DNA from: Mycolicibacterium rufum
GTDB taxonomy: Bacteria; Actinomycetota; Actinomycetes; Mycobacteriales; Mycobacteriaceae
Length of the DNA: 64,000 bases
NCBI RefSeq assembly: GCF_022374875.2
Contig: NZ_CP092427.2
Coordinates: 3,038,001 to 3,102,000, forward strand
Reading direction: 5' to 3'
Shown here one piece after another: positions 41,134 through 50,600 of the stretch. Position 1 is the first letter of the stretch. Every line of letters starts with the position of its first letter. The translations under genes and the position numbers were made by a program. The notes beneath the pieces are model-generated. The model did no database searches. It worked only from the letters and a program-made list of their open reading frames with translations, and was not told where the DNA came from.

Positions 41134-42546
41134 CTAGGTGGCCGGATTCCGCGGTGTGTCGAGTTCGTCGGCGTCCGGTACCGCCTCGCCCATGTTGATA
41201 GTCAGCGGGCGGCGGAAGAACCGTGTAAGCCACAGCAGCACAACGATTCCGATGGCAAACCAGATGATGCCGTAGCGGGTGGACTCGGCCGACAGGTAGA
41301 GCCACAGCAGGATGGTCGCCAGCACGCCCAGACCCGGCAGCACGATGTTGCGCAGGATCTGTCGCGGGCCCTGGACTTCTCGTCGCCGGTAGGCGAAGTA
41401 CACGATCACCGTCGCGTTCACCATGGTGAAGGCGATCAAGGCGCCGAAGTTGATCAGCGAAGCCACGAAGTCCAGGTTGAACGCGATCGCCAGCAACGAC
41501 ACCAGGCCCACGAAGACGATCGCGTAGGACGGCGTCTGGAAGCTCGGATGCAGGTAGCCGAAGAACCGGCCGACCGGACCGCGGCCGTTGCGCCCCATGA
41601 CGTAGAGCAGCCGCGACACCGACGCGTGGGAGGCGAGACTGGACGCCACCGTGGCCGCGAAGGCGGCCGAGGTCAGCAGGATCTTGAACAGATGTCCGCC
41701 GACGTTGAACGCGATCTCGGGCAGCGCGCTGTTCTCCAGCGACTCCTCGCTGAAATTCGAGACGTCGGGGAACAGCGACTGGGTGAAGAAGGCGGAGACG
41801 AAGAAGATCGCGCCGCCGATGAACAACGCCAGCAGGATCGCCTTCGGCACGATCGAGGAGTCCTTGGCCTCCTCGGTGTACATGGTGATCGCGTCGAAGC
41901 CGATGAACGAGAACGCCACGATCGTCGCACCGGTGATGACGAGGTCGAGGTGTACGCCCTCGTGCCACAGCGGTGCGGTCGAGAACAGCGTTCCGTTGCC
42001 CATCCCGTCCATCAGTGACTTCCCGGCCAGGATGAGGAACACCCCGATCAGCACCACCTCGAAAACGACGAGCAGCATGTTCACCCGGGAGGTGTTGGTC
42101 ATGCTGAACAGGCACATCCCGGTGATCGCCGCGACGTAGACGACGACGAAGATCCACTGCGGCGCGCCCGGGAAGAACGAGTACATGTAACTGCGGATGA
42201 TGAGCGCGTTGACCAGCGGCAACAGCAGGTAGTCCAGCAGCGCCGCCCAGCCGATCAGGAAACCGAAGTTGGGGCTGATCGTCGCCGAGGTGTACGTGTA
42301 GGCCGAGCCGGCCGACGGGAAGATCTGCGTCATCCGGCCGTAGCTGACGGCCGTGAACGCCATCACCACCAACGCGAAGACGTACGCCGTGGGGACCACA
42401 CCGCCCGTCTCGTCCGAGACGATGCCGAAGGTGTCGAAGACGACGGTCGGCGTCATGTAGCCCAGACCGAGGCCGACGATCGCCCACAGCCCGAGTGTGC
42501 GGGCCAGGGTCGTCGTGCCGGTCGATCCGGAGGCAGCCTGCGTCAT
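41134..42546 (-). CDS. APC superfamily amino-acid/polyamine permease
   Basis: The 470-residue protein has about 12 hydrophobic segments and APC features: GLWAIVGLGLGYMTPTVVFDTFG near the start, YGRMTQIFPSAGSAYTYTS, and FSFIGFDAITMYTEEAKDSSIVPKAI (the FIGFD...EEAK block of the putrescine/GABA-like branch). It lies 93 bases upstream of the semialdehyde dehydrogenase on the same strand and is divergent from the universal stress protein gene. The import substrate, probably an amino acid, amine or polyamine, is inferred from the neighbour. Confidence 0.9.
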   Translation of the reverse strand: MTQAASGSTGTTTLARTLGLWAIVGLGLGYMTPTVVFDTFGIVSDETGGVVPTAYVFALVVMAFTAVSYGRMTQIFPSAGSAYTYTSATISPNFGFLIGWAALLDYLLLPLVNALIIRSYMYSFFPGAPQWIFVVVYVAAITGMCLFSMTNTSRVNMLLVVFEVVLIGVFLILAGKSLMDGMGNGTLFSTAPLWHEGVHLDLVITGATIVAFSFIGFDAITMYTEEAKDSSIVPKAILLALFIGGAIFFVSAFFTQSLFPDVSNFSEESLENSALPEIAFNVGGHLFKILLTSAAFAATVASSLASHASVSRLLYVMGRNGRGPVGRFFGYLHPSFQTPSYAIVFVGLVSLLAIAFNLDFVASLINFGALIAFTMVNATVIVYFAYRRREVQGPRQILRNIVLPGLGVLATILLWLYLSAESTRYGIIWFAIGIVVLLWLTRFFRRPLTINMGEAVPDADELDTPRNPAT

Positions 42547-42676
42547 GGTGGTACCGCCCTCTCGAGGGTGGGTGAAACGTACCCTCGGGGCTTACCACAA
42601 GAACGGGGGCGTGGACGCGATTTGCGCGACCGAGAAGGTCTGAAGCAGTTGCCCTTTTTCCAGGCTGTCACGGGTG

Positions 42677-42682
42677 TAGCGT
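42677..42682 (+). promoter_or_regulatory. Predicted -10 element of a near-leaderless promoter
   Basis: TAGCGT fits TANNNT and lies eight bases before ATG 42691; no ribosome site is seen. Confidence 0.4.
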
Positions 42683-42690
42683 CTCGGCCC

Positions 42691-43542
42691 ATGCGGTATG
42701 TCGTCGGATACGGCCCGCGCCAGCGCGGTGTCGACGGGATCAATCTGGCCGCGACCCTGGCCCGATCGTCGGGGGCGACGCTCGACCTCGTCGCGGTGCT
42801 GCCCAGTGACGCGCCGACCTTCCACCGGTATTCCCCCGACCAGGCGTTCAACGCCGAGGTCGAGGAGCAGGGCCGCGGCTGGCTGGAGGACGGGCTGTCC
42901 CGGGTGCCCGAGGGCGTGCATGCCGACGGTCATCTGCAGCGGGCCGACTCCATCACGCAGGGTCTGCTCGACGCCGCGGTCGATCCCGAACGCGGTCGGG
43001 CCGCGCTGATCGTCGTCGGCACCTACCACCGGGTGCGCAGCGGCCGCTTCGGCCTCGGCAGTCTCGCCGACGCGCTGCTGCACGCGTCCGAGGTGCCGGT
43101 CGCCCTCGCCCCGGCGGAGTACCAGCCGCGGGCCGGCGTCACCCGGATCACCTGCGCCATCGGGCTGCGGCCGGGCAACGAGGTGCTGTTCGACAACGCG
43201 GTCCGGCTGGCGGGTGAGTGGAAGGTTCCGCTGCGGTTGATGTCTCTGGTGGCCGTCGGTGAGGACCGGCGTCACGAGTGGACCCGCGCGGCCGAAGAAC
43301 ACGCGGCGAAGCTGGTGGAGCGGGCGGCTCCGGCGCTCCCGGCCGAATGTTCGGTGACGAGCGTTGTCGGACACGGTGATTCGCTGGAGCACGCGGTCGA
43401 GGGCCTGACGTTCGACGACAGCGAGGTCGTCATGATCGGCTCCAGCCGGCTGGCGCAGCCCCGACGGTTGTTCCTCGGCCACACCGCCAGCAAGATCATG
43501 CGGGCGCTGCCGGTGCCGATGATCGTGTGGCCGCGGGACTAG
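42691..43542 (+). CDS. Universal stress protein (two UspA domains)
   Basis: The 283-residue protein has two UspA domains (about residues 1-145 and 150-283): MRYVVGYGPRQRGVDGINLAATLARSSGATLDLVAVL and, near the end, VVMIGSSRLAQPRRLFLGHTASKIMRALPVPMIVWPRD, with the ATP-binding-type glycine pattern GSSRLAQPRRLFLGHTAS. Tandem UspA proteins are common in mycobacteria and respond to hypoxia or stationary phase. ATG 42691 is chosen for the family start. Its TAG overlaps the convergent cupin stop as CTAG. Confidence 0.87.
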   Translation: MRYVVGYGPRQRGVDGINLAATLARSSGATLDLVAVLPSDAPTFHRYSPDQAFNAEVEEQGRGWLEDGLSRVPEGVHADGHLQRADSITQGLLDAAVDPERGRAALIVVGTYHRVRSGRFGLGSLADALLHASEVPVALAPAEYQPRAGVTRITCAIGLRPGNEVLFDNAVRLAGEWKVPLRLMSLVAVGEDRRHEWTRAAEEHAAKLVERAAPALPAECSVTSVVGHGDSLEHAVEGLTFDDSEVVMIGSSRLAQPRRLFLGHTASKIMRALPVPMIVWPRD

Positions 43543-43904
43543 TTCGCGTAGTAGTCGTTTCCGCGCGAGAACTCGATGAACACGCACGGTTCGTCGCCGA
43601 CGGTCCACGCGTCGTGGCCGGGTGGCAGCAGCATGACGTGACCCGCCGGGAAGGTGTCCTCCGTCCCGTCGGACATCCGCACGGCCAGTTCGCCCGACAC
43701 CACGTAGGCGACGTGCGGGAGTTCGCACAGATCCGTTCCCGCATAGGACTTGAGGTCGTTCGACCACCGGGCGCCGACGCCGAAGGTGACCTGCGTGACG
43801 GCCACTCCGTCGAGTTCGACCGTGCGTTTGGAGATCAGGCCGTGGACGTCGCTGTCCACGCCGGCCAGGTACGCCTTCTGCATCGCGGTGTTGTAGGTGC
43901 TCAC
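43539..43904 (-). CDS. Cupin domain protein
   Basis: The 121-residue protein has the two cupin motifs: ELPHVAYVVSGELAVRMSDGTEDTFPAGHVMLLPPGHDAW (motif 1 with His-x3-Val and Gly, motif 2 with PPGHD). Such small cupins bind metal and act as isomerases, dioxygenases or sensors; the metal His residues are partly present (HVAY and GHDAW). GTG 43904 has GAGGAG upstream. It follows the S9 peptidase gene on the same strand and converges with the universal stress protein. Confidence 0.83.
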   Translation of the reverse strand: MSTYNTAMQKAYLAGVDSDVHGLISKRTVELDGVAVTQVTFGVGARWSNDLKSYAGTDLCELPHVAYVVSGELAVRMSDGTEDTFPAGHVMLLPPGHDAWTVGDEPCVFIEFSRGNDYYAN

Positions 43905-43989
43905 AGGGGATCTCCTCGGTCGGCGCAGTGTGCGAGCGGATTGTGCACGAGCGGCCTGGCGAGCGCCAGACATTCGCTCACCGTGTCTT

Positions 43990-45870
43990 TCACTCTCGAC
44001 CGCCGAGATGCCGGGCCAGGAATGCCGAGACCGCCGTGTACATCTCGATGACGTTCTCCGGGTTGACGGCGCCGTGCCCCTCATCGGTCTGGATCAAATA
44101 CTCGACCTCGACGCCCCGGGCCTGCAGTGCGGCGACGAGGTTGTCGGACTCCGCCTGGACGACGCGCACGTCGTTGGCGCCCTGAATCACCATGAGCGGT
44201 GTGCGGATTCGGTCCACCCGGGTGATGGGTGAGCGGGCCGTCATGTCCGCCAACTGGTCGGGATCGTCGGGATCGCCCACGTACAGGTGCCAGTTGTTGG
44301 CCAGGTGCGGCCGGGCGATCGGCGGGAGGGTCCGCATGAAGTTCGCGAGATCGGAGATGCCCACGTAATCGACCGCCGCGGCGAACACGTCCGGGGTGAA
44401 GGTCACGCCGACCAGGGTTGCGTACCCGCCGTAGGATCCGCCGAAGATGGCCACCCGGTCCCGGTCGGCGTAGCCCTGCTCGACCGCCCAGTCGACCGCG
44501 TCGATCAGGTCGTCGTGCATCGCGCCCGCGAACTCGCCGATCGCCGCCTTGGTGAAGGCCTTGCCGTAGCCCGTCGAGCCGCGGAAGTTCACCTGCAGCA
44601 CCGCATATCCGCGATTGGCGAGCATCTGGACCCCGGCATCGAAACCCCAGCTGTCGCGGTACCAGGGTCCGCCGTGCACCAGGAGCACCAGCGGCAGATT
44701 CTTCGGCTCCACCCCGCACGGCAGCGTCAGGTACGCGGGCAGGGCCATCCCGTCGCGCGCGGTGATGGTGACCGGGCGCATGGGCGCCAGCTGCCGGGGA
44801 TCCAGGTGCGGCATCGGCCGGAACAACAGCCGGCTCTGCCCGGTGTGGTGGTCGTAGAGGTAGGTGGCGCCGGGGTCGCGATCGTGGTTGAAGCTGACGA
44901 TCCAGCGCCTGCCGTCGTGGTCGGACGACAGACGCCCGATGTCGCCGTCGGACAGTGTGCGCAGTGTGCCGAGCACCGCGGCGAAGTCGGGCTCGAGCGC
45001 GTGGATGACCTGGCGTTCGCCCAGATACCGCACGCCGAGCAACTCGCCGGTGCGACGGTCCTGTATCAGAGGCGCCGGCATCATCGCGCTGACGATGGCG
45101 CGCGGGTCGAGATCCAGGTCCGGGTGGCGATCGACCTCGGTCTCCTCGCCGGTGGCGAGGTCGACGCGCACCAGTCGCGTGTGACCGGAGTCCCCGAACG
45201 TGCCCATCCACAGGCCGGTGCCGTCGGGCGTGAGGACCATCGGGTGGATGCCGACGGGGTAGTCGCTGCCGTCATAGGCGACGACGGGACGAAGGTCGGC
45301 GGTCCCGCGATCCCATCGCGACAGCTCGAGGTCGCCGTCCGGTGTCAGCGAGGTGGCGTAGAGGTCCCCGCTGTCGCTGCTGAGCCAGCTGATCACGGAA
45401 CCGGGGTTCTCCGCGATGAGGGTGAGCGTGCCGGTGGCGACGTCGAGGTCGTGCACGTCGAGCAGCGTGGGCGTTCGGTCGTTCAGCATGATCGTCGTCG
45501 TCCCGTTCTTCACCTCCCGCAGGGGCAGGGCCATCACGCCGGGAAACGGGGTGAGGTCGACCGCGGGGGCGTCGGGGTCCTCCAGGTCGACGCGGTGGAT
45601 GTGCCAGTTCTCGTCGCCGTCGGCGTCCTGGAGATAGATGAGCCACCGCGGGTCGTCGGTCCACTCGTAGTGGAAGACGCTGCGGTGGTCGTCGGCGGTC
45701 ACGCAGCGCGGGTCGGCGGCGTCGTCGTCGAGGCTCTGCACCCAGACGTTGAGGCGGTTCTTCCACGGAGCGAGGAACGCGACCCTCGTGCCGTCGGGCG
45801 AGATGGTCGCCGCCGCGCGTGTCGGTGGGCGGAAGAGGTCTTCGACCGGAATGAGGTCGGGCAGGGCCAT
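43990..45870 (-). CDS. S9 family serine peptidase (prolyl oligopeptidase type)
   Basis: The 626-residue protein has an N-terminal beta-propeller (residues about 20-380, TISPDGTRVAFLAPWKNRLNVWV start) and a C-terminal alpha/beta hydrolase with VLLVHGGPWYRDSWGFDAGVQ, the nucleophile elbow FGGSYGGYA, an Asp in IQGANDVRV and the catalytic His of DEGHGAVN, the S9C acylaminoacyl peptidase layout. It has no signal peptide, so it acts in the cytoplasm on small peptides. A TetR gene lies 101 bases upstream on the same strand. Confidence 0.92.
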   Translation of the reverse strand: MALPDLIPVEDLFRPPTRAAATISPDGTRVAFLAPWKNRLNVWVQSLDDDAADPRCVTADDHRSVFHYEWTDDPRWLIYLQDADGDENWHIHRVDLEDPDAPAVDLTPFPGVMALPLREVKNGTTTIMLNDRTPTLLDVHDLDVATGTLTLIAENPGSVISWLSSDSGDLYATSLTPDGDLELSRWDRGTADLRPVVAYDGSDYPVGIHPMVLTPDGTGLWMGTFGDSGHTRLVRVDLATGEETEVDRHPDLDLDPRAIVSAMMPAPLIQDRRTGELLGVRYLGERQVIHALEPDFAAVLGTLRTLSDGDIGRLSSDHDGRRWIVSFNHDRDPGATYLYDHHTGQSRLLFRPMPHLDPRQLAPMRPVTITARDGMALPAYLTLPCGVEPKNLPLVLLVHGGPWYRDSWGFDAGVQMLANRGYAVLQVNFRGSTGYGKAFTKAAIGEFAGAMHDDLIDAVDWAVEQGYADRDRVAIFGGSYGGYATLVGVTFTPDVFAAAVDYVGISDLANFMRTLPPIARPHLANNWHLYVGDPDDPDQLADMTARSPITRVDRIRTPLMVIQGANDVRVVQAESDNLVAALQARGVEVEYLIQTDEGHGAVNPENVIEMYTAVSAFLARHLGGRE

Positions 45871-45971
45871 GAAGGGTCCGTTCTCTCGAGGTGTTGCGGA
45901 CAGGGGGGATCCGGCCACCGACCCGGTGCTCGTCGGTGGTTCGTTGGTATGCGGTTGTGGCAGTGCGGTTT

Positions 45972-46553
45972 TCAGGAGGACACGGGGCCTCCGAGCCGGC
46001 CGTTGGTGGCGTCCCGGATCGCGCGGTCGACCAACGCCAACGCCTCCTGCTGACTGACCTTCTCCTTCTCGACGATGGTCCTGCGGCCGACGTCCTCGTC
46101 GACCACCCGGAACGCGGCGGTGACGGCGGCGGCGCTGAGTCGGACGGTGAGGTCGTCTTCCGCAAGGCCGAGTCGCGCGGCCACGACGGGGATGAACCCG
46201 TGCTCCATCTCGTCGTGCACCATCAGGTAGGCCGTTCGTAACGCCGGCTCCGACAGTGAGAGCGTGGCGATGCGCAGGGCGCTGCGGACATCGGTCACCT
46301 CCTCGTCGGTCAGTGGGTGGGCTGCGGTGTAGGCCGCCATGTGCTCGGCCAACGAGAGGTGGGCCGGCCACTCGCGGGCCAAGGCGAGGAAGCGCCGCAG
46401 CGACGCGGCCAGCACCGGTTCCACGCAGCTCTCCTTCGTGCGGAAGTAGCGCCACACCGTTCGCGTGGAAAGTCCTGCCGCGGCGGCGATGTCGTCGCCG
46501 CTGGTGCCTGAGACGCCGTGTTCCCAGAACAGCGCGCAGGCATGCCGTGACAC
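45972..46553 (-). CDS. TetR family transcriptional regulator
   Basis: The 193-residue protein has the TetR helix-turn-helix (FWEHGVSGTSGDDIAAAAGLSTRTVWRYFRTKESCVEP) and a helical effector domain. The first usable GTG (46553) leaves a very short helix 1; the frame stays open to an in-frame stop further upstream, and GGGAGG lies seven bases before an in-frame ATC at 46581-46583, so a rare non-AUG start ten residues earlier is possible. Twin TGTCACT-N-AGTGACA palindromes stand just upstream, and a divergent acyltransferase gene follows them. Confidence 0.85.
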   Translation of the reverse strand: MSRHACALFWEHGVSGTSGDDIAAAAGLSTRTVWRYFRTKESCVEPVLAASLRRFLALAREWPAHLSLAEHMAAYTAAHPLTDEEVTDVRSALRIATLSLSEPALRTAYLMVHDEMEHGFIPVVAARLGLAEDDLTVRLSAAAVTAAFRVVDEDVGRRTIVEKEKVSQQEALALVDRAIRDATNGRLGGPVSS

Positions 46554-46596
46554 GTTCAGTCGTGCCTGTTCCTGACGGTCGATGCGAGGGCCTCCC

Positions 46597-46611
46597 TGTC
46601 ACTGAGTGACA
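46597..46611. promoter_or_regulatory. TetR operator palindrome, copy 1
   Basis: TGTCACTGAGTGACA is a perfect 15-bp palindrome with a single central base, next to the GGGAGG of the TetR gene. Confidence 0.75.
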
Positions 46612-46620
46612 ACCCCACAG

Positions 46621-46635
46621 TGTCACTAAGTGACA
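46621..46635. promoter_or_regulatory. TetR operator palindrome, copy 2
   Basis: TGTCACTAAGTGACA repeats the same arms 24 bases from copy 1, so two dimers could bind side by side and control both the TetR gene and the divergent acyltransferase. Confidence 0.75.
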
Positions 46636-46703
46636 ACGACGTCAAGGGCGGCACCTCCCCGTCGGTACGCTGGGCGGCGTCCTTGCCGACCGGAGCCACG
46701 CCG

Positions 46704-47549
46704 ATGAACACCACTGTCGTCCCGGAGACCGCACGCGTGCGGGCGCTGCGGCGCGCCCTCGAGTACACCGCGGATCGCGTGGGACCTCTGGTCGACGCGA
46801 CCCGCCCGTACGTCGACGGCCTGGAGCACCTCCCGCGAGACGGCCGTTTCCTCCTTGTCGGCAACCACACGCAGGCCGGCGTCGAATCGTTCCTGGTCCC
46901 CTACGTCGTCCGTCGAGCGGTGGGGGTCCTGGTACGGCCGTTGGTGGACCGCCAGATGGGCCGGATGCGCGGCCTGTCAGGAGATCTCCTGGCGGCCGCC
47001 GGTGGCGTGGTGGGGAGCCCGGAGGCGGCTCGGGAACTCATGAGCCGCGACGAGCCGGTGCTGGTGTTCCCCGGGGGAGCGCGGGAGATCTCGAAGTTCA
47101 AGGGCGAGCAGAACACCTTGCTCTGGGAGGGCCGGGCCGGGTTCGCCCGCGTGGCGATCGAGCACAGCTACCCGATCGTGCCCGCGGCACTGCTCGGAGG
47201 TGACGAGATCTATCGCAGCCTGGTCGCCCGCGACAGCGTGTGGGGGCGGCTGACCGGTGCGGTGTCGCGGCGGCTGACCGGCCGCACGGACACCGCGATG
47301 CCGTTGCTGCAGGGCATCGGACCGACGATGATCCCGCGGCCGCAGCGGATGTACCTGCGTCTCTGTGCGCCCATCGAGACGGCCGCGCCCGAGGGCGTCG
47401 CAGCGCAGGAGTGGGTGGCGACCGTCAAGCGGCGGACGCAGCAGGCGCTCGAGCATGCCCTCGCCGACCTCGGCGAACTCCGCGCGACCGATCCCTACCG
47501 CCGGCTCGATCCCCGGGCGCGATCGGTGGCGCTCGAACCCGCGCGCTGA
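46704..47549 (+). CDS. Lysophospholipid acyltransferase family protein (paralogue 1)
   Basis: The 281-residue protein belongs to the PlsC-like LPLAT group: RFLLVGNHTQAGVESFL (catalytic HTQAG variant of HxxxxD in which the His-x4-Glu spacing is kept), EPVLVFPGGAREISKFKGE and YPIVPAALLGGDEI. It transfers acyl chains to a glycerolipid or related acceptor at the membrane. ATG 46704 follows GGAG by eight bases. A second gene at 53468-54322 encodes a clear paralogue, also divergent from a TetR gene. Confidence 0.86.
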   Translation: MNTTVVPETARVRALRRALEYTADRVGPLVDATRPYVDGLEHLPRDGRFLLVGNHTQAGVESFLVPYVVRRAVGVLVRPLVDRQMGRMRGLSGDLLAAAGGVVGSPEAARELMSRDEPVLVFPGGAREISKFKGEQNTLLWEGRAGFARVAIEHSYPIVPAALLGGDEIYRSLVARDSVWGRLTGAVSRRLTGRTDTAMPLLQGIGPTMIPRPQRMYLRLCAPIETAAPEGVAAQEWVATVKRRTQQALEHALADLGELRATDPYRRLDPRARSVALEPAR

Positions 47550-47654
47550 ACCACGCGACGATGACATGGCGCAATGGCGCGATCCGTCCTTTTGCGAGCG
47601 GAAGCGGTCATAGACGGGCATCCTGATATTGACGCTCGAGCAAAGGGTGGCGAT

Positions 47655-50600
47655 ATGGGACCGACTCTGCGGTCGGCAACGTACTTCGTTGCCTTCCCGG
47701 TGGCGTATGCGCTGGCCATCATCGTGGGCCGGGCCACGCGGTTGGGCGGTGGCGAGATCGCGCTGGTCTGGCCTGCGGCGGCTGTGTCGACCATCTGGGT
47801 TCTGGCTGCCCACCAACGGTGCGGGCCGCGCGAACGCGCGGCACACCTGGCGCTGTTGACGGTGCTGACGTACGTCGTGAACCTCTTCACCGGCGCCGCG
47901 CCGCTGCTCTCCGCCTGGTTCGTGCTGGTCAACGTGGCGCTCTCCGTGGTCACCGTGGCGGTCCTGACGCACGGGCGCCGCGAGGTGACGCTGCGAGACC
48001 CCGCCGACCTCGGGCGGCTGGTCGCCGCGATCGTCGTCGGCAACTGCTGCGGAGCCGTGCTCGCGGCGGGGTGGTTCGTGGTGGTCGACGGCGATCCCGC
48101 CCTGCAGACCTTCGCCCACTTCGCCGTCCGCAACAGCGCCTCCGCGCTGCTCGGAGTGTGTATCTGGCTGCGGGTCACCGACATCACGTGGACGCGTCCC
48201 CGCGTGACGGTCCTCGGTGTCGTCGAGGCGGTACTGGTCGGGATCAGCGTCGTCGTCGTGTTCGTCTCCGCCTTCTGGCTGACCACCGGGGTGCCGATGG
48301 CCTTCATCACGCTGGTGCCGGCGATGTGGGTGGCGCTGCGGTACAGCACCACCGTCAGCACGGTCTTTCTCACTGCGGCGGGCATCTGGATCATCACGGC
48401 GACACTGCTCGACCACGGCGCCTTGATCGTCCCCGCGCACCTGGAGCGCGCACTGCTCGCGCAGTCCCTGGTCGGCAGCCTGACGATCGTGGTGCTCGCG
48501 TTGGCGCTCTACCGGGATTCCCGCGCGCGTCTGATCTCCGAACTCGAGCTCGCGCGAGACTCTGCGGATCGGGACTCCGCACTGCTCGGCGCTGTCCTCG
48601 ACAGCATCCACGACAGCGTGATCCTCACCGACTCCGACGGTGAGGTGGTGCTGCAGAACGCCCGCGCCGAGGAGTCCGGCCACGTCGACGACGTCATCTC
48701 CGCGTCCCGCCACCCGCGTGTGGACATTCGGCAGTCCGAGCGGCGGGATGTGGTCATCGAGGCCGACGACTCCCGCGTCATCGAGATGACGACCGCCCCC
48801 CTTGCCCGGCAGTCGCCGATGACCGTCGTCGCGTTCCGCGATGTCACCGAGGAGCGCCGGCACGCCCGGGAACTGCAGGAGGCTCGTGACCTGTTCGCCG
48901 GTGTGCTGCAGGCGGCCTCGGAGCAGGCCATCGTCGGCACCGATCCGACCGGTCGCATCACGGTGTTCAACATCGGCGCCGAGCGACTGACCGGATGGAC
49001 AGCGGCCGAGCTGGTCGGCCGCAGATCCACGGACTTCTCCAGTTTCCCGGAGATGTCCGCCCGTGCGGCGGAGCTCGGCGTCGCCCCCGGCCTCGGCGTG
49101 TTCACCCACAACGTCACGCCCCAGACGGCCGAGGTGCGGGAGTGGACCTTTCTTCGCCGGGACGGCTCGCCGGTCGCCATCAATCTGGCCGTGTCGGAGA
49201 TGACCGATCACGACGGCGGCTGCATGGGGTACATCGGCGTCGCCACCGACATCACCGAACGCAAGCAAGCCGAGCAGGCACTGGCCGAGAGTGAGGAGCG
49301 GTTCCGGCTGGCCTTCGACACGGCGCCCATGGGCATGTTCATGTTCGACGTCTCTGCCGAGCACTTCGGCCGGATCACCCGCTGCAACCAGGCCATGGCC
49401 GACGTCCTCGGTCGGCGGCCCGGTGACCTGTTGCAGATGACGGTGACCGACCTCGACGGACACGAATCAGGTTCGGATGCAGCCACGTTGGATCGGCTGT
49501 TGACGCTGCGCGTCGGGCAGACCTTCGACGCGGAGACGTCGTTCCGGCGCGCCGACGGGCACACGGTCTGGGGCCTGGTGTCCGCATCCGTCGTCGCGCC
49601 GCGCGGATCCGAGCCGTACGGGATCTGCCTGGTGGAGGACATCACGGCGCGCAAACGCGTGGAGGACGAACTGCACTACCTGGCCTCCCACGATCCGCTG
49701 ACCGGGCTGGCCAACCGGGTGCTGTTCATGGGCCGCGTCGACAAGGCGCTGGCGGACGCCGAGCGCACGGGATCGGACGGCGTCGGGCTCATCTTCCTCG
49801 ATCTCGACGGCTTCAAGGCGGTGAACGACACCTGGGGCCACGCCCTGGGCGACGAGGTGCTCAAGGTGGTCGGCGATCGGTTGAAGTCGTCGATCGGGCC
49901 GCACGACACCGCGGCGCGTTTGGGCGGCGACGAGTTCGTGGTGCTCTGCCCGCGCGACGCCGACGCCGCGTCTCTGCGCAGCGCCGCCGAACGGATCCGC
50001 GCGGAGATGCGGCGACCCGTGCGCCTGGGCCCCGGTCGGATCTACGACCAGCTCTCGGTCAGCGCCGGCGTGGTGATCTCGCAACCGGGCTGCCGGAGCG
50101 AGACGCTGCTGCAGCGGGCCGACAAGTTGATGTACTTCGCCAAACGCAGCGGCAAGGACTGCGTCACGATGGGCAGTGAACCCCTCGAAGAGGCTGCGCT
50201 GCTGCGCGAGATGCAGCTGACCCCGGAACTCGGGCGGGCGCTGGACCTGCGTGAGTTCGCCGTCCACTTTCAGCCGATCGTGGACTTGCGGACCGGCGAA
50301 TGCGTCGCCGCGGAGGCCCTGTTGCGCTGGCAGCACCCCGAACGTGGCCTGCTGGCCCCCGACGCGTTCCTCAGCATCGCCGAGGCGTCGCGGTTCATGC
50401 CGGCCATCGGGAGAGCGGTGCTCAACGAGGCGTGCCGGCAGGCGCAGATGTGGACCGGTTCCGCGGAGCGGTCCGCGGTGCACGTCAACGTCTCCGGGCG
50501 GCAACTCGAAGCGGGCGATCTGCGGGCCGACGTCCTCAACGCGCTCGACGTGAGCGGGCTGGACCCGCACCGCCTCGTGCTCGAACTCACCGAGACGCAC

